From Alphaproteobacteria bacterium (lineage in GTDB: Bacteria > Pseudomonadota > Alphaproteobacteria > Rhodobacterales > Rhodobacteraceae), in assembly GCA_030425395.1 (NCBI GenBank), contig JAUIAS010000008.1, forward strand, positions 1-64,000: 64,000 nt of DNA, written 5' to 3'. Position numbers and translations under genes: made by a program. This document shows, piece by piece, positions 25,741-34,613 of the stretch. A model generated the notes under the pieces. The model made no database searches and was not told where the DNA came from. It worked only from the letters and a program-made list of their open reading frames with translations. The number at the start of each line of letters is the position of its first letter. Position 1 is the stretch's first letter.

Positions 25741-26154
25741 TCTCGTCGTCTCCCTGGTGTCTCGCGCTTGTGCGCGAATCCTTGTTTTTTGGTGACCTCA
25801 CAGGCCCGTCGAAAAGCATCGGACTGCCCACCGTCAGGCAGGCAGAACCGCCGCTTGGAAATATCGGACTAGAAAAACGCGGCCCGATCAATGATTTTTC
25901 TGCGCCCCACCGGGCCGCAAGCGGGGACGCTGACCTGCTGTGAGGTTTCACAAACCATTAAACACCATGAAAATAGGGTAAAATTTGACACTCCGCCCGA
26001 ATTTTCAGCCCTTACCCCCTCTGCTTTGGATATAATTCACCAAGGATTCTGGCCCTATGGACTGCCTAATTTTTTATGTGTTGTTTGATTGTCAAAGGCT
26101 GGCTTGTCCGGCCCGTTATGCCTTGCGCCACTCATACCCGGAAAGGTTTTGTCC
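25741..26154. promoter_or_regulatory. Divergent tauA/tpa control region
   Basis: A 414-base gene-free stretch between divergent tauA and tpa, clearly AT-richer from about 25940 to 26090. It holds three look-alike boxes: TCGGACT (25819-25825), TCGGACT (25864-25870) and ATGGACT (26057-26063), plus TTGGATATAA (26026-26035). From memory the TauR site of Rhodobacter capsulatus is a direct repeat of CTGGACYTAA, which these partly resemble. A perfect 8-bp inverted repeat, GCGGCCCG (25879-25886) and CGGGCCGC (25911-25918), also lies here. TauR activation is inferred. Confidence 0.6.
26031..26036 (+). promoter_or_regulatory. Candidate -10 element of the tpa promoter
   Basis: A perfect TATAAT lies about 119 bases before the tpa ATG. 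No good -35 hexamer lies 16-18 bases upstream, which is what an activator-dependent promoter would show. It overlaps a partial TauR-like box, so the exact roles of these bases are uncertain. Confidence 0.4.
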
Positions 26155-27546
26155 ATGGACGGCACATTCAATGAAAACGACATCAGTCACATCGTATCGG
26201 CTGACAAGGCTCATGTCTGGCACCACCTCAGCCAGCACAAGCCCTATGAAACAACCGATCCCCGGATCATCGTCGAAGGCAAAGGCATGCGTGTCTGGGA
26301 CCAGCGCGGCAAAGAACACCTCGATGCCGTATCCGGTGGCGTCTGGACCGTAAATGTTGGCTATGGCCGCGAAAGCATTGCAAACGCGGTGCGCGATCAG
26401 TTGATCAAGCTGAACTATTTTGCGGGCTCCGCCGGGTCGATCCCTGGTGCAATCTTTTCGGAAAAGCTGATCGACAAGATGCCCGGCATGAGCCGCGTGT
26501 ATTTTTGCAACTCAGGCTCGGAAGCCAACGAAAAAGCGTTCAAGATGGTGCGCCAGATCGCCCATGCCAAGTTTGGCGGCAAAAAGCACAAGGTGCTGTA
26601 TCGGGACCGCGATTACCACGGAACGACGATCGGCTGTCTGTCGGCCGGCGGTCAGGACGAACGCAACGCGCAATACGGCCCGTTTGCTCCCGGTTTTGTT
26701 CGGGTGCCGCACTGCCTTGAATATCGTCGCCACGAACAGGACGGTGCACCGGTTGAAAACTATGGCGTGTGGGCGGCGGACCAGATCGAAAAGGTTATCC
26801 TTGCAGAAGGGCCTGATACCGTGGGCGCGCTGTGCCTTGAGCCAGTTACAGCAGGCGGAGGCGTGATCACCCCGCCACAAGGATACTGGGAACGCGTTCA
26901 GGAGATCTGCCGCAAGTATGACATTCTTCTGCATATCGACGAAGTGGTCTGTGGTCTGGGACGGACGGGGACGTGGTTTGGATATCAGAACTACGGCATT
27001 CAGCCCGACATGGTGACAATGGCGAAAGGGGTCGCATCCGGCTACGCCGCGATCGCCTGCCTCGTCACAACAGAAGAGGTTTTCGACAAGTTCAAGGATA
27101 ATGCCGACGACCCACTGAACTATTTCCGCGATATCTCGACGTTTGGCGGCTGCACCGCCGGTCCGGCCGCGGCCATCGAAAACATGCGCATCATCGAGGA
27201 CGAAAAACTTCTCGATAACACGCTGGCGATGGGGGCCCGCATGATGGACAATCTGGCGGCGCTGATGGACAAACACAAGGTCATCGGTGACGTGCGCGGC
27301 AAGGGCCTGTTCTGCGGCGCGGAACTTGTCGCCGACCGCGAAAGCCGGGAACCGGTGAATGAAAAACTGGCCGCAGCAGTTGTCGCTGATTGTATGGCGC
27401 AAGGGGTCGTTATCGGCGTGACCAACCGGTCGCTGCCGGGCAAGAACAACACGCTTTGCTTCTCGCCCGCGCTGATCGCAACGGCTGACGACATCGACCA
27501 CATCACCGATGCGGTCGACGGTGCGTTGGGCCGCGTTTTCGGCTGA
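26155..27546 (+). CDS. tpa: Taurine:pyruvate aminotransferase Tpa
   Basis: A 463-residue class III PLP aminotransferase. GKGMRVWDQRGKEHLDAVSG, FCNSGSEANEKAFKMVRQIA, LHIDEVVCGLGRTGTWFGYQ and the PLP lysine 291 in MAKGVASGYAAIACL are all visible. Tpa moves the amino group of taurine to pyruvate, forming sulfoacetaldehyde and alanine. The ATG at 26155 is preceded by GGAAAGG and starts MDGTFNENDISHIVSADKAH, as Roseobacter Tpa proteins do. Frame extends upstream to 26089, but that part is promoter. A strong terminator follows. Confidence 0.93.
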   Translation: MDGTFNENDISHIVSADKAHVWHHLSQHKPYETTDPRIIVEGKGMRVWDQRGKEHLDAVSGGVWTVNVGYGRESIANAVRDQLIKLNYFAGSAGSIPGAIFSEKLIDKMPGMSRVYFCNSGSEANEKAFKMVRQIAHAKFGGKKHKVLYRDRDYHGTTIGCLSAGGQDERNAQYGPFAPGFVRVPHCLEYRRHEQDGAPVENYGVWAADQIEKVILAEGPDTVGALCLEPVTAGGGVITPPQGYWERVQEICRKYDILLHIDEVVCGLGRTGTWFGYQNYGIQPDMVTMAKGVASGYAAIACLVTTEEVFDKFKDNADDPLNYFRDISTFGGCTAGPAAAIENMRIIEDEKLLDNTLAMGARMMDNLAALMDKHKVIGDVRGKGLFCGAELVADRESREPVNEKLAAAVVADCMAQGVVIGVTNRSLPGKNNTLCFSPALIATADDIDHITDAVDGALGRVFG

Positions 27547-27572
27547 TCCCGCATCAGAATAATGGTATTCAG

Positions 27573-27595
27573 AGGGGCCTTCGGGCCCCTTTGTC
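27573..27595 (+). terminator. Rho-independent terminator after tpa
   Basis: AGGGGCC (27573-27579) and GGCCCCT (27584-27590) form a perfect stem with a TTCG tetraloop, followed by TTGTCTGTT. It begins 26 bases after the tpa stop, so tpa is probably transcribed alone. Confidence 0.85.
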
Positions 27596-27650
27596 TGTTA
27601 ACCAGACAGAAGCCATTGCAGCAGGCCATAACCACGGCTAGGAAGACGCA

Positions 27651-28040
27651 ATGTTAGATATTCTTGCCAAGATCGTCGGGCCATCACGCGCCGTCAGCCT
27701 TTATGTTCTCGCCAAACGCTTTGGGGTGCCCGTGCTGTTGCTGATCGGGTTTATCGCAGCCGTGGCGATAATGTTCCTGACATCCGACGCCGAGCGCATG
27801 GAACACGTGGCCTATCTGGAGGCAGAGGTGATCGACACGACTCCGCTGACCACCTCCAATGTCGGGGCCGGGGTTTTCGTCGATGTGCGCCTGCCAGATG
27901 GAAGCGCGTTGAAACTCACCGAAACCGAAGGCGCGATTGCGCGAAATCTGACCGATCGCGCGTGCCTTGAACAACAGCGCGACACCAAGACCGGGGAAAT
28001 GGAATACCGGCTGCGCCTGCCGCATCGCTGCGGGTTCTGA
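27651..28040 (+). CDS. Small inner-membrane protein of unknown function
   Basis: A 129-residue protein with one strong transmembrane helix (VPVLLLIGFIAAVAIMFL, about 26-43) after a basic N-terminus (SRAVSLYVLAKRFG). The following soluble part contains a small beta-rich region (VGAGVFVDVRLPDGSALKLT) and two Cys, in RACLEQ and a C-terminal PHRCGF. No family recognised. It lies between tpa and a methyltransferase-like gene, after the tpa terminator, so it likely starts a separate transcript. Confidence 0.7.
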   Translation: MLDILAKIVGPSRAVSLYVLAKRFGVPVLLLIGFIAAVAIMFLTSDAERMEHVAYLEAEVIDTTPLTTSNVGAGVFVDVRLPDGSALKLTETEGAIARNLTDRACLEQQRDTKTGEMEYRLRLPHRCGF

Positions 28041-28107
28041 CGACACACAATCGCTTGGCGCGCGGGTCGGGAACGTGCAAGATGCCCCTGTATTTCAGGA
28101 GGTATAT

Positions 28108-29085
28108 ATGTCATCGAAATCCAAGAACTTTTCCGAACAGGCAAAGCTTCTCAAATCCGTTGAGGATTTTCAGCAATCTCTGGTAACCATGGAGCGTGCT
28201 CTCGCCACGCTGGACACCGAACACAAGCGCGCCCTCAGCACCAGCCGCCAAATTCATTCCCTGACAAGATCGGAAGCCGGGCAATCACCTTCACCCGGCC
28301 TCAAGATGGAACTTACCCGCCTTCAGGCGCGAATTTCCAGATCTCAAAACGTCATCGACAAAGCCTACAAGACCTACTCGACGGCCCAGAAGAAATTTCA
28401 CGACAACGTCGATACGTTCAAATCGGCGCATAGCTACCACAACGACCACCTCGCACGCCTGCAATTGGCCACCGCCGCCCAATCGCGCCAGAACGCAGCC
28501 CTGTTCAATGTGAACAACGATTTGCTGAGTCGACTGTTTCACAAGTCGGTGGACCCGGACGATCTGTCGGCTGACTACAGTGCCGTGCCAGAGGGCTCTT
28601 TTGAATATATCCCGCACGACCCCAAGGGGTTCCTTGCGATGCTGATGGACGTGAATGCCTGCCTGACGATTGACCCTGACTACACCGATGAACAGCGGCG
28701 CTATCGGCCCGTGAACTTTGTCGAGGTTGGCTGCTCAACAGGGCGGCTTCTCCATATGGCGATGGCCAGCCGGGTCCTGGTATATGACCGCGCCTGCGGC
28801 TTCGATATCAATGCCGACCAGATCGAGGTCGGCAAAGCGATGTTCGGTGAAGAGTTCGACATCTTTGCCGACGATGCGATGGCCTTTGATTTCAGCGCAT
28901 TCGACGTCGTTTATTCTTACCGCCCGTTTCAGGATCCGGATATGCAAGTCGCCTACGAAGATCACCTGATCGCCTCGATGCGGCCCACCGCCTATCTGAT
29001 TGCGCCGTTGCAGCTCTCGCTTGATGGCCGACCCGAAATTGAACCGATGGGTGCCACATCATCCGTCTGGCGCAAGGTATCGTGA
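28108..29085 (+). CDS. Coiled-coil protein fused to a SAM-dependent methyltransferase-like domain
   Basis: A 325-residue protein preceded by a strong AGGAGGT site. Residues about 5-140 are charged, helical and probably coiled coil. From about 200 a class I methyltransferase-like domain begins: motif I FVEVGCSTGRLLHM (204-217), the acidic strand end GFDINADQIEVG (231-242) and a motif IV region DFSAFDVVYSYRPF (261-274). The usual N/DPPY is absent, so target is unreadable. Codon use resembles its neighbours. It lies between tpa and tauR, in the taurine island, but nothing in the sequence ties it chemically to taurine. Confidence 0.75.
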   Translation: MSSKSKNFSEQAKLLKSVEDFQQSLVTMERALATLDTEHKRALSTSRQIHSLTRSEAGQSPSPGLKMELTRLQARISRSQNVIDKAYKTYSTAQKKFHDNVDTFKSAHSYHNDHLARLQLATAAQSRQNAALFNVNNDLLSRLFHKSVDPDDLSADYSAVPEGSFEYIPHDPKGFLAMLMDVNACLTIDPDYTDEQRRYRPVNFVEVGCSTGRLLHMAMASRVLVYDRACGFDINADQIEVGKAMFGEEFDIFADDAMAFDFSAFDVVYSYRPFQDPDMQVAYEDHLIASMRPTAYLIAPLQLSLDGRPEIEPMGATSSVWRKVS

Positions 29086-29148
29086 ACCGGCGGGGCGGGC
29101 AGCGGGTCGCCGATTGCATCCGCCCTTCCCACAGGCCACTATGTCGGC

Positions 29149-30603
29149 ATGGCAATCTCGGTCGAGACCTTCTTTCTCAAGTCTGACGAACAGGGCACCC
29201 TGCAAGCGCGCATCCAGCAGATGATCGCGCAGGGTATCCTGTCCGGCCGTTTCCACGTGGGCGAAAAGCTGCCTTCGTCACGCAAGCTGGCGCAACATCT
29301 GGGCGTCAGCCGGATCACTGTAACGTTGGCCTATACCGAACTGCTGGCCAATGATTACCTCGTCTCACGCGGACGATCGGGTTATTTCGTATCACCGAAT
29401 GCGCCGGTGCCACCCGCCTATGCGCCCACACCCAAGGGGCCGGATACGGTGGACTGGTCCAAGGCGATCCTGACCCGCTTTTCCGGTGGCGACACCCCGC
29501 GCAAGCCGCATAACTGGCAAGGCTATCGTTTTCCATTTATCTACGGTCAAACCGATCCGTCGCTTTTTGATCACGCGAACTGGCGGCTTTGTGCCCTGCG
29601 CGCATTGGGACAAAAGGACTTTACCGCGCTGACCACGGATTATTACGACGAGGACGATCCTCTTCTCGTCGAATTCATCGCGCGCCACACCCTGCCACGC
29701 CGCGGTATTGCCGCGCGGCCCGAAGAAATCCTGATCACCTTAGGCGCACAAAACGCGCTTTGGCTGGTGTCGCAGTTGCTGGCAGGGCAAGGGACAAGCA
29801 TCGCAATTGAAGATCCCAGTTACTATGCCTTGCGCGACGTTCTGCGCGGCACCGGAGCACAGGTGCATCCGATATCCGTCGATCGCGACGGGCTACCGCC
29901 AGACGACATCCCCGCGCCATGCGACCTGATTTATGTGACGCCGAGCCATCAGGCACCCACCACAGCCACAATGCCCCTTGATCGCCGCCGCGCCCTGTTG
30001 GATCGGGCCCGCCAGCTTGAAGCCGTAATCGTCGAAGATGACTATGAATTTGAAATGTCGTTCCTCGGACCGCCGTCACCGGCCCTGAAATCCCTCGATG
30101 ATGAAGGGCGGGTTGTCTATGTGGGCAGCTTTTCCAAATCCCTGTTTCCAGGTTTGCGCCTTGGGTATCTTGTTGGCTCGGAAACTTTTATCCGCGAAGC
30201 CCGTGCGCTGCGCGCACAGGTGCTGCGCCACCCGCCCGGCCATATTCAGCGCACCGCGGCCTATTTTCTATCGCTTGGCCACTACGATGCGCAGATCCGC
30301 AAGATGGGGCGCGTTCTGCATGACCGCCGCCGGATCATTGAAGAAGCCATCGCGCAACATGGCATGAGGATCGCCGGTCGTGGGGTTTATGGCGGATCGT
30401 CGCTGTGGATGGCCGCTCCGGAGGATGTGGACACGGCGGTTCTGGCCCGCAAACTGGACGCGGATTCGGTGCTGATTGAACCCGGCGCGCCGTTCTTTGC
30501 GCAGGGAGCAGGTCGCAGACACAATTATTTTCGCCTCGCCTATTCATCGATTCCCGCCAGCCGCATTCCGGAGGGCATTGCGCGTATCGCAGCCGAGCTT
30601 TGA
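29149..30603 (+). CDS. tauR: TauR, MocR-type PLP-containing GntR regulator of taurine genes
   Basis: A 484-residue MocR-family regulator. The N-terminal GntR winged helix carries KLPSSRKLAQHLGVSRITVT (about 41-60). A PLP fold-type I aminotransferase-like domain follows, with the PLP lysine 330 in VGSFSKSLFPGLRLGYLVG. In Rhodobacter capsulatus TauR activates tauABC and tpa/xsc genes. Its position between tpa and xsc supports the assignment. The ATG at 29149 gives a typical MAISVETFFL start. It likely acts at the tauA/tpa divergent region and upstream of xsc. Confidence 0.9.
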   Translation: MAISVETFFLKSDEQGTLQARIQQMIAQGILSGRFHVGEKLPSSRKLAQHLGVSRITVTLAYTELLANDYLVSRGRSGYFVSPNAPVPPAYAPTPKGPDTVDWSKAILTRFSGGDTPRKPHNWQGYRFPFIYGQTDPSLFDHANWRLCALRALGQKDFTALTTDYYDEDDPLLVEFIARHTLPRRGIAARPEEILITLGAQNALWLVSQLLAGQGTSIAIEDPSYYALRDVLRGTGAQVHPISVDRDGLPPDDIPAPCDLIYVTPSHQAPTTATMPLDRRRALLDRARQLEAVIVEDDYEFEMSFLGPPSPALKSLDDEGRVVYVGSFSKSLFPGLRLGYLVGSETFIREARALRAQVLRHPPGHIQRTAAYFLSLGHYDAQIRKMGRVLHDRRRIIEEAIAQHGMRIAGRGVYGGSSLWMAAPEDVDTAVLARKLDADSVLIEPGAPFFAQGAGRRHNYFRLAYSSIPASRIPEGIARIAAEL

Positions 30604-30778
30604 CCGCGCCCTTGCAGCTGCCGGGGTATTTGATGACAGAGAAAGACGATCCCATGCAATCTGGCTCTATCTGAGCGCAGATTTGGCCCTATTGCGGGGC
30701 GAGGCCGCAGCCTAAGCACTTGGCAGGGCCGATCAGGCCATTTCCAGATTTCCAGCCACCAACGGGGAGTGACTGACT

Positions 30779-32557
30779 ATGAAGATGACCACTGAAGAAG
30801 CATTTGTGAAAGTGCTTCAGCGGCACGGTATCGAACACGCATTTGGGATTATCGGATCCGCCATGATGCCGATTTCCGATCTGTTCCCTCGCGCCGGGAT
30901 CACCTTTTGGGACTGTGCCCATGAAGGCAGCGCCGGCATGATGTCCGATGGCTACACCCGCGCGACCGGCAAGATGAGCATGATGATCGCCCAGAACGGC
31001 CCCGGCATCACAAACTTCGTCACCGCTGTTAAGACCGCCTACTGGAACCACACACCTTTGTTGCTGGTTACACCCCAGGCGGCAAACAAGACCATCGGGC
31101 AAGGCGGGTTCCAAGAAGTCGAACAGATGAAACTGTTCGAAGACATGGTTGCCTATCAGGAAGAGGTGCGTGATCCGTCCCGCGTTGCCGAAGTGCTGAC
31201 CCGCGTCATTTCGCAAGCCAAGCGCCTCTCAGGTCCTGCACAGCTGAACATTCCCCGCGATTTCTGGACGCAGGTCGTCGACATCGAGATCCCCGAGCCC
31301 ATCGAGTTCGAGATGTCTTCGGGTGGTGAAAACTCGGTCGCGGCGGCGGCGGCACTGCTGTCTGAGGCACGCAATCCGGTGATGCTGAATGGCGCAGGCG
31401 TGGTTCTGTCGAAGGGCGGTATCGAGGCATCCATGGCGCTGGCAGAACGGCTGGATGCACCGGTGTGCGTGGGCTACCAGCACAATGACGCCTTTCCGGG
31501 ATCACACCCGCTGTTTGCCGGGCCATTGGGCTATAACGGGTCCAAGGCAGGTATGGAGCTGATCAAGGATGCAGATGTGGTTCTGTGTCTGGGCACACGC
31601 CTGAATCCGTTTTCCACATTGCCCGGCTATGGAATGGAGTACTGGCCCGCGAATGCCAAAATCATTCAGGTGGATATCAACCCCGACCGGATCGGCCTGA
31701 CCAAGAAGGTAAGCGTCGGCATCATCGGCGACGCGGCGAAAGTGGCCAAGGGGATTCTTGCACAGCTGTCCGATACCGCCGGTGATGAAGGCCGCGCGGA
31801 ACGCCGCAACCGTATTGCAGAAACCAAATCGCGTTGGGCCCAGCAACTGACCGAAATGACCCACGAGGAAGACGACCCCGGCACCACCTGGAACGAACGC
31901 GCCCGCGCGGACAAACCGGATTGGATGAGCCCGCGCATGGCGTGGCGCGCGATCCAGAGTGCACTTCCCAAGGAAGCCATCATTTCGTCCGACATTGGCA
32001 ACAACTGCGCCATCGGCAATGCCTATCCGTCCTTTGACGAGGGCCGCAAATACCTCGCACCCGGCCTGTTTGGCCCGTGCGGCTATGGCCTTCCGGCGGT
32101 TGCCGGGGCAAAGATCGGGTGCCCTGACGTGCCAGTTGTCGGTTTCTCGGGGGATGGTGCATTCGGCATCGCGGTCAACGAACTCACGGCAATCGGACGC
32201 GGCGAATGGCCCCCCATCACCCAGGTTGTTTTCCGCAATTACCAATGGGGTGCGGAAAAGCGGAACTCGACCCTTTGGTTCGACGACAACTTTGTCGGGA
32301 CCGAGCTTGACGAACAGGTGTCCTATGCCGGTATCGCCAAAGCTTGCGGCCTTGAAGGTGTGGTTGCACGCACAATGGACGAGCTCACCGCCGCACTGAG
32401 TCAGGCAATCAAGGATCAGATGGAGAATGGCAAGACGACCCTGATCGAAGCCATGATCAATCAGGAGCTTGGTGAACCGTTCCGCCGTGACGCCATGAAA
32501 AAGCCGGTGCAGGTTGCCGGCATTGACGCGGCGGACATGCGCCCGCAGCAGGTCTGA
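30779..32557 (+). CDS. xsc: Sulfoacetaldehyde acetyltransferase Xsc
   Basis: A 592-residue ThDP enzyme. The N-terminal Glu49 in FWDCAHEGSAGMMSDGYTR activates the cofactor, and the GDGAFGIAVNELTAIGRGEW metal/ThDP motif starts near residue 458, ending FRNYQWGAEKRN. These wordings match Xsc closely. It converts sulfoacetaldehyde plus phosphate to acetyl phosphate and sulfite, the C-S bond-breaking step. It is the first gene of the xsc-ackA block; GGGGAG sits about 9 bases before the ATG. The 175-base leader after tauR likely has its own promoter. Confidence 0.95.
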   Translation: MKMTTEEAFVKVLQRHGIEHAFGIIGSAMMPISDLFPRAGITFWDCAHEGSAGMMSDGYTRATGKMSMMIAQNGPGITNFVTAVKTAYWNHTPLLLVTPQAANKTIGQGGFQEVEQMKLFEDMVAYQEEVRDPSRVAEVLTRVISQAKRLSGPAQLNIPRDFWTQVVDIEIPEPIEFEMSSGGENSVAAAAALLSEARNPVMLNGAGVVLSKGGIEASMALAERLDAPVCVGYQHNDAFPGSHPLFAGPLGYNGSKAGMELIKDADVVLCLGTRLNPFSTLPGYGMEYWPANAKIIQVDINPDRIGLTKKVSVGIIGDAAKVAKGILAQLSDTAGDEGRAERRNRIAETKSRWAQQLTEMTHEEDDPGTTWNERARADKPDWMSPRMAWRAIQSALPKEAIISSDIGNNCAIGNAYPSFDEGRKYLAPGLFGPCGYGLPAVAGAKIGCPDVPVVGFSGDGAFGIAVNELTAIGRGEWPPITQVVFRNYQWGAEKRNSTLWFDDNFVGTELDEQVSYAGIAKACGLEGVVARTMDELTAALSQAIKDQMENGKTTLIEAMINQELGEPFRRDAMKKPVQVAGIDAADMRPQQV

Positions 32558-32560
32558 ACA

Positions 32561-33721
32561 ATGGACGACCCGGTTGTTTCCGACGCCATTTTGGTGCTGA
32601 ACGCCGGGTCGTCTTCCATCAAGTTCGCGCTGTTTGACGATGACCTGAATGAACGCCTGTCCGGTATCGCCGAGGCGATCGGCGGAGCATCCCGCCTGCG
32701 CATCGGCGATGAAACACACGACTGCCCGTTGATCGACCATCGTGCAGCGCTTCAGGCAATTCTTGCATCCCTTGAGGCCCGCGGTATCGCGCCGGGCCAG
32801 TTGCGGGCCGCGGCGCATCGTGTCGTTCACGGCGGGCGCAAGCTGTCCGCCCCGGTTCAACTGACACCGCAAACCCGCGCCGAAATCGCCAGTTGCACGC
32901 CACTGGCACCGCTGCACAACCCGCATAACCTGTCAGCAATTGACACGCTGGCCGAGCTGGCACCGGACCTGCCGCAGTTCGCCAGCTTTGACACGGCCTT
33001 TCACGCCACCAATCCTGATGTCGCCACCCGGTATGCCATTCCACGCATGATCGAAACCAAGGGCATCCGTCGTTATGGGGTTCACGGGCTGAGCTATGCG
33101 TCGTTGGTCCGGCGTTTGCCGCAGGTGTCAGGCACGCCACTCCCATCTCGGCTGCTGGCGTTTCACTTGGGCAACGGCGCATCGCTCTGCGCGATCCTCA
33201 ATGGTAAATCGGTAGCCACCACGATGGGGTATTCGCCACTGGACGGCCTGACCATGGGCACGCGATCAGGCGGGATCGACGCGAATGCCGTCTTGCGGCT
33301 GGTCGAGGACAATGGCCTCGAACGGACCAAGGCGATTCTCAATCACGAAAGCGGGCTTCTCGGGCTGTCGGGGGGCAAATCGGACATGCGAAACCTGATG
33401 CTTGATCCGTCGGCGGACAGCGCCTTTGCCGTTGAACACTTCTGTTATTGGACGCTCCGCCATGCCGGAAGCCTGATTGCCGCGATGGAGGGGATCGACG
33501 CGGTCGCCTTTACCGGCGGGATTGGCGAAAACGCACATGCGATCCGGGCAAGGATTTTGCGTGGGCTGGAATGGACCGGGCTGCGGGTTCACCCTGATTT
33601 CAATGACCGCAATGCGCCACGCCTGCACACCGACAATAGCCCTGTGACGGCGTGGATCGTTCGCGCCGAAGAAGAGCGCATGATCGCAATGGATGCGCAT
33701 AGCCTGTTGCAGGCGGCGTGA
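32561..33721 (+). CDS. ackA: Acetate kinase AckA
   Basis: A 386-residue ASKHA kinase. ILVLNAGSSSIKFALFDDD (about 10-28), FDTAFHATNPDVATRYAIPR, RRYGVHGLSYASLVRRL, FHLGNGASLCAILNGKSV and FTGGIGENAHAIRARIL are all standard acetate kinase motifs. It makes ATP from acetyl phosphate released by Xsc. It starts 3 bases after xsc and so is cotranscribed. It is a few residues shorter than E. coli AckA but complete. Its stop lies 4 bases from the stop of convergent pta. Confidence 0.93.
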   Translation: MDDPVVSDAILVLNAGSSSIKFALFDDDLNERLSGIAEAIGGASRLRIGDETHDCPLIDHRAALQAILASLEARGIAPGQLRAAAHRVVHGGRKLSAPVQLTPQTRAEIASCTPLAPLHNPHNLSAIDTLAELAPDLPQFASFDTAFHATNPDVATRYAIPRMIETKGIRRYGVHGLSYASLVRRLPQVSGTPLPSRLLAFHLGNGASLCAILNGKSVATTMGYSPLDGLTMGTRSGGIDANAVLRLVEDNGLERTKAILNHESGLLGLSGGKSDMRNLMLDPSADSAFAVEHFCYWTLRHAGSLIAAMEGIDAVAFTGGIGENAHAIRARILRGLEWTGLRVHPDFNDRNAPRLHTDNSPVTAWIVRAEEERMIAMDAHSLLQAA

Positions 33722-33725
33722 TGGA

Positions 33726-34577
33726 TCATCCCATCGCCACAGCCAGCACGGTCGAGGCGACGATATCGTCGACACTTGCGCCGCGAGACAGATCACAGAC
33801 CGGACGCGCAAAGCCTTGCAGCATCGGCCCGATAGCCTGTGCGCCAGCGAGTTCCTGCACCAGCTTGTATGCTATGTTTCCCGCATCCAGAGACGGAAAG
33901 ATCAGTACATTCGCATTGCCTGCGCCCATGCCCTTTTTCGACGCGATGGTAGCGTTCAGGGCTGCGTCCGCTTGCACCGGACCGACAAAGCCCGTCGCCT
34001 CGGCTACGGCGCGGACCATGTCCACACTGTCACCCGAACCGCTGGTGCCTGAGGAAAACGACAAAAGAGCAACATCCGCACGCCCACAAAGCGCTTGCGC
34101 CGAACTGTGTGACGCCCGTGCAATCGCTTCGAGGGCAGCCGCATCAGGATTGGTGTTCACAGCGCAATCCGCAAAGACAAACTCGCGCCCATCGGGTAGG
34201 ACCATCAGGAAGAACGACGACGGCACGCTGACGTCCGGAGCCAGCCCAATGGCTAGCGACGCGGCTTCTATCACACGGCGGGTGGGACTGTCCGCACCGG
34301 CGACCATTACGTCAGCCTGCCCCGCGCTGACCATTGCGGCCGCGCGCATCAAGGGGCGCGTCAACATCCTGCGGGCCAGTCCTTCCTTGGCACCGCGCCG
34401 CTCGACCAGAGCCGCAACCTGCGCATCATCGGGTTCAGCCAACGGCACCGGTTCGCACAATTCCTGCTGGCGCAGAATCGCCACTGCTTGGGCAACGCGG
34501 GGATCGTCCCATTCGGGGAACACTACTTTGGCCATTCTGCCTTTTGCTATCGTCCGCGCCCGATCCAGCGTATTCAT
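33726..34577 (-). CDS. pta: Phosphate acetyltransferase Pta (short form)
   Basis: A 283-residue short-form Pta without the N-terminal BioD-like region. AKVVFPEWDDPRVAQAVAIL, DVMVAGADSPTRRVIEAASL and SFSSGTSGSGDSVDMVRAVA are typical, as is KGMGAGNANVLIFPSLDAGN. It turns acetyl phosphate and CoA into acetyl-CoA. It is reversed relative to its operon: convergent with ackA (4-base gap) and divergent from gltA, the two starts being 36 bases apart. It has its own GGAGG site. The promoter must lie inside gltA or in that short gap. Confidence 0.92.
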   Translation of the reverse strand: MNTLDRARTIAKGRMAKVVFPEWDDPRVAQAVAILRQQELCEPVPLAEPDDAQVAALVERRGAKEGLARRMLTRPLMRAAAMVSAGQADVMVAGADSPTRRVIEAASLAIGLAPDVSVPSSFFLMVLPDGREFVFADCAVNTNPDAAALEAIARASHSSAQALCGRADVALLSFSSGTSGSGDSVDMVRAVAEATGFVGPVQADAALNATIASKKGMGAGNANVLIFPSLDAGNIAYKLVQELAGAQAIGPMLQGFARPVCDLSRGASVDDIVASTVLAVAMG

Positions 34578-34613
34578 GAAAACCTCCGCCTGTTTGGAAA
34601 GAAGGAGCCATCA

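Noticed and set aside
26512-27501. Long minus-strand open frame of about 330 codons opposite tpa
   Set aside because: It is the antisense of a well-supported aminotransferase, lacks recognisable motifs and is an effect of high GC codon use.
30604-30778. Small gene between tauR and xsc
   Set aside because: The open frames there are tails of shadow frames without a start signal; the stretch looks like the xsc leader.
31502-32926. Long minus-strand open frame opposite xsc/ackA
   Set aside because: It spans two real genes on the other strand and has no domain resemblance or ribosome-binding site.
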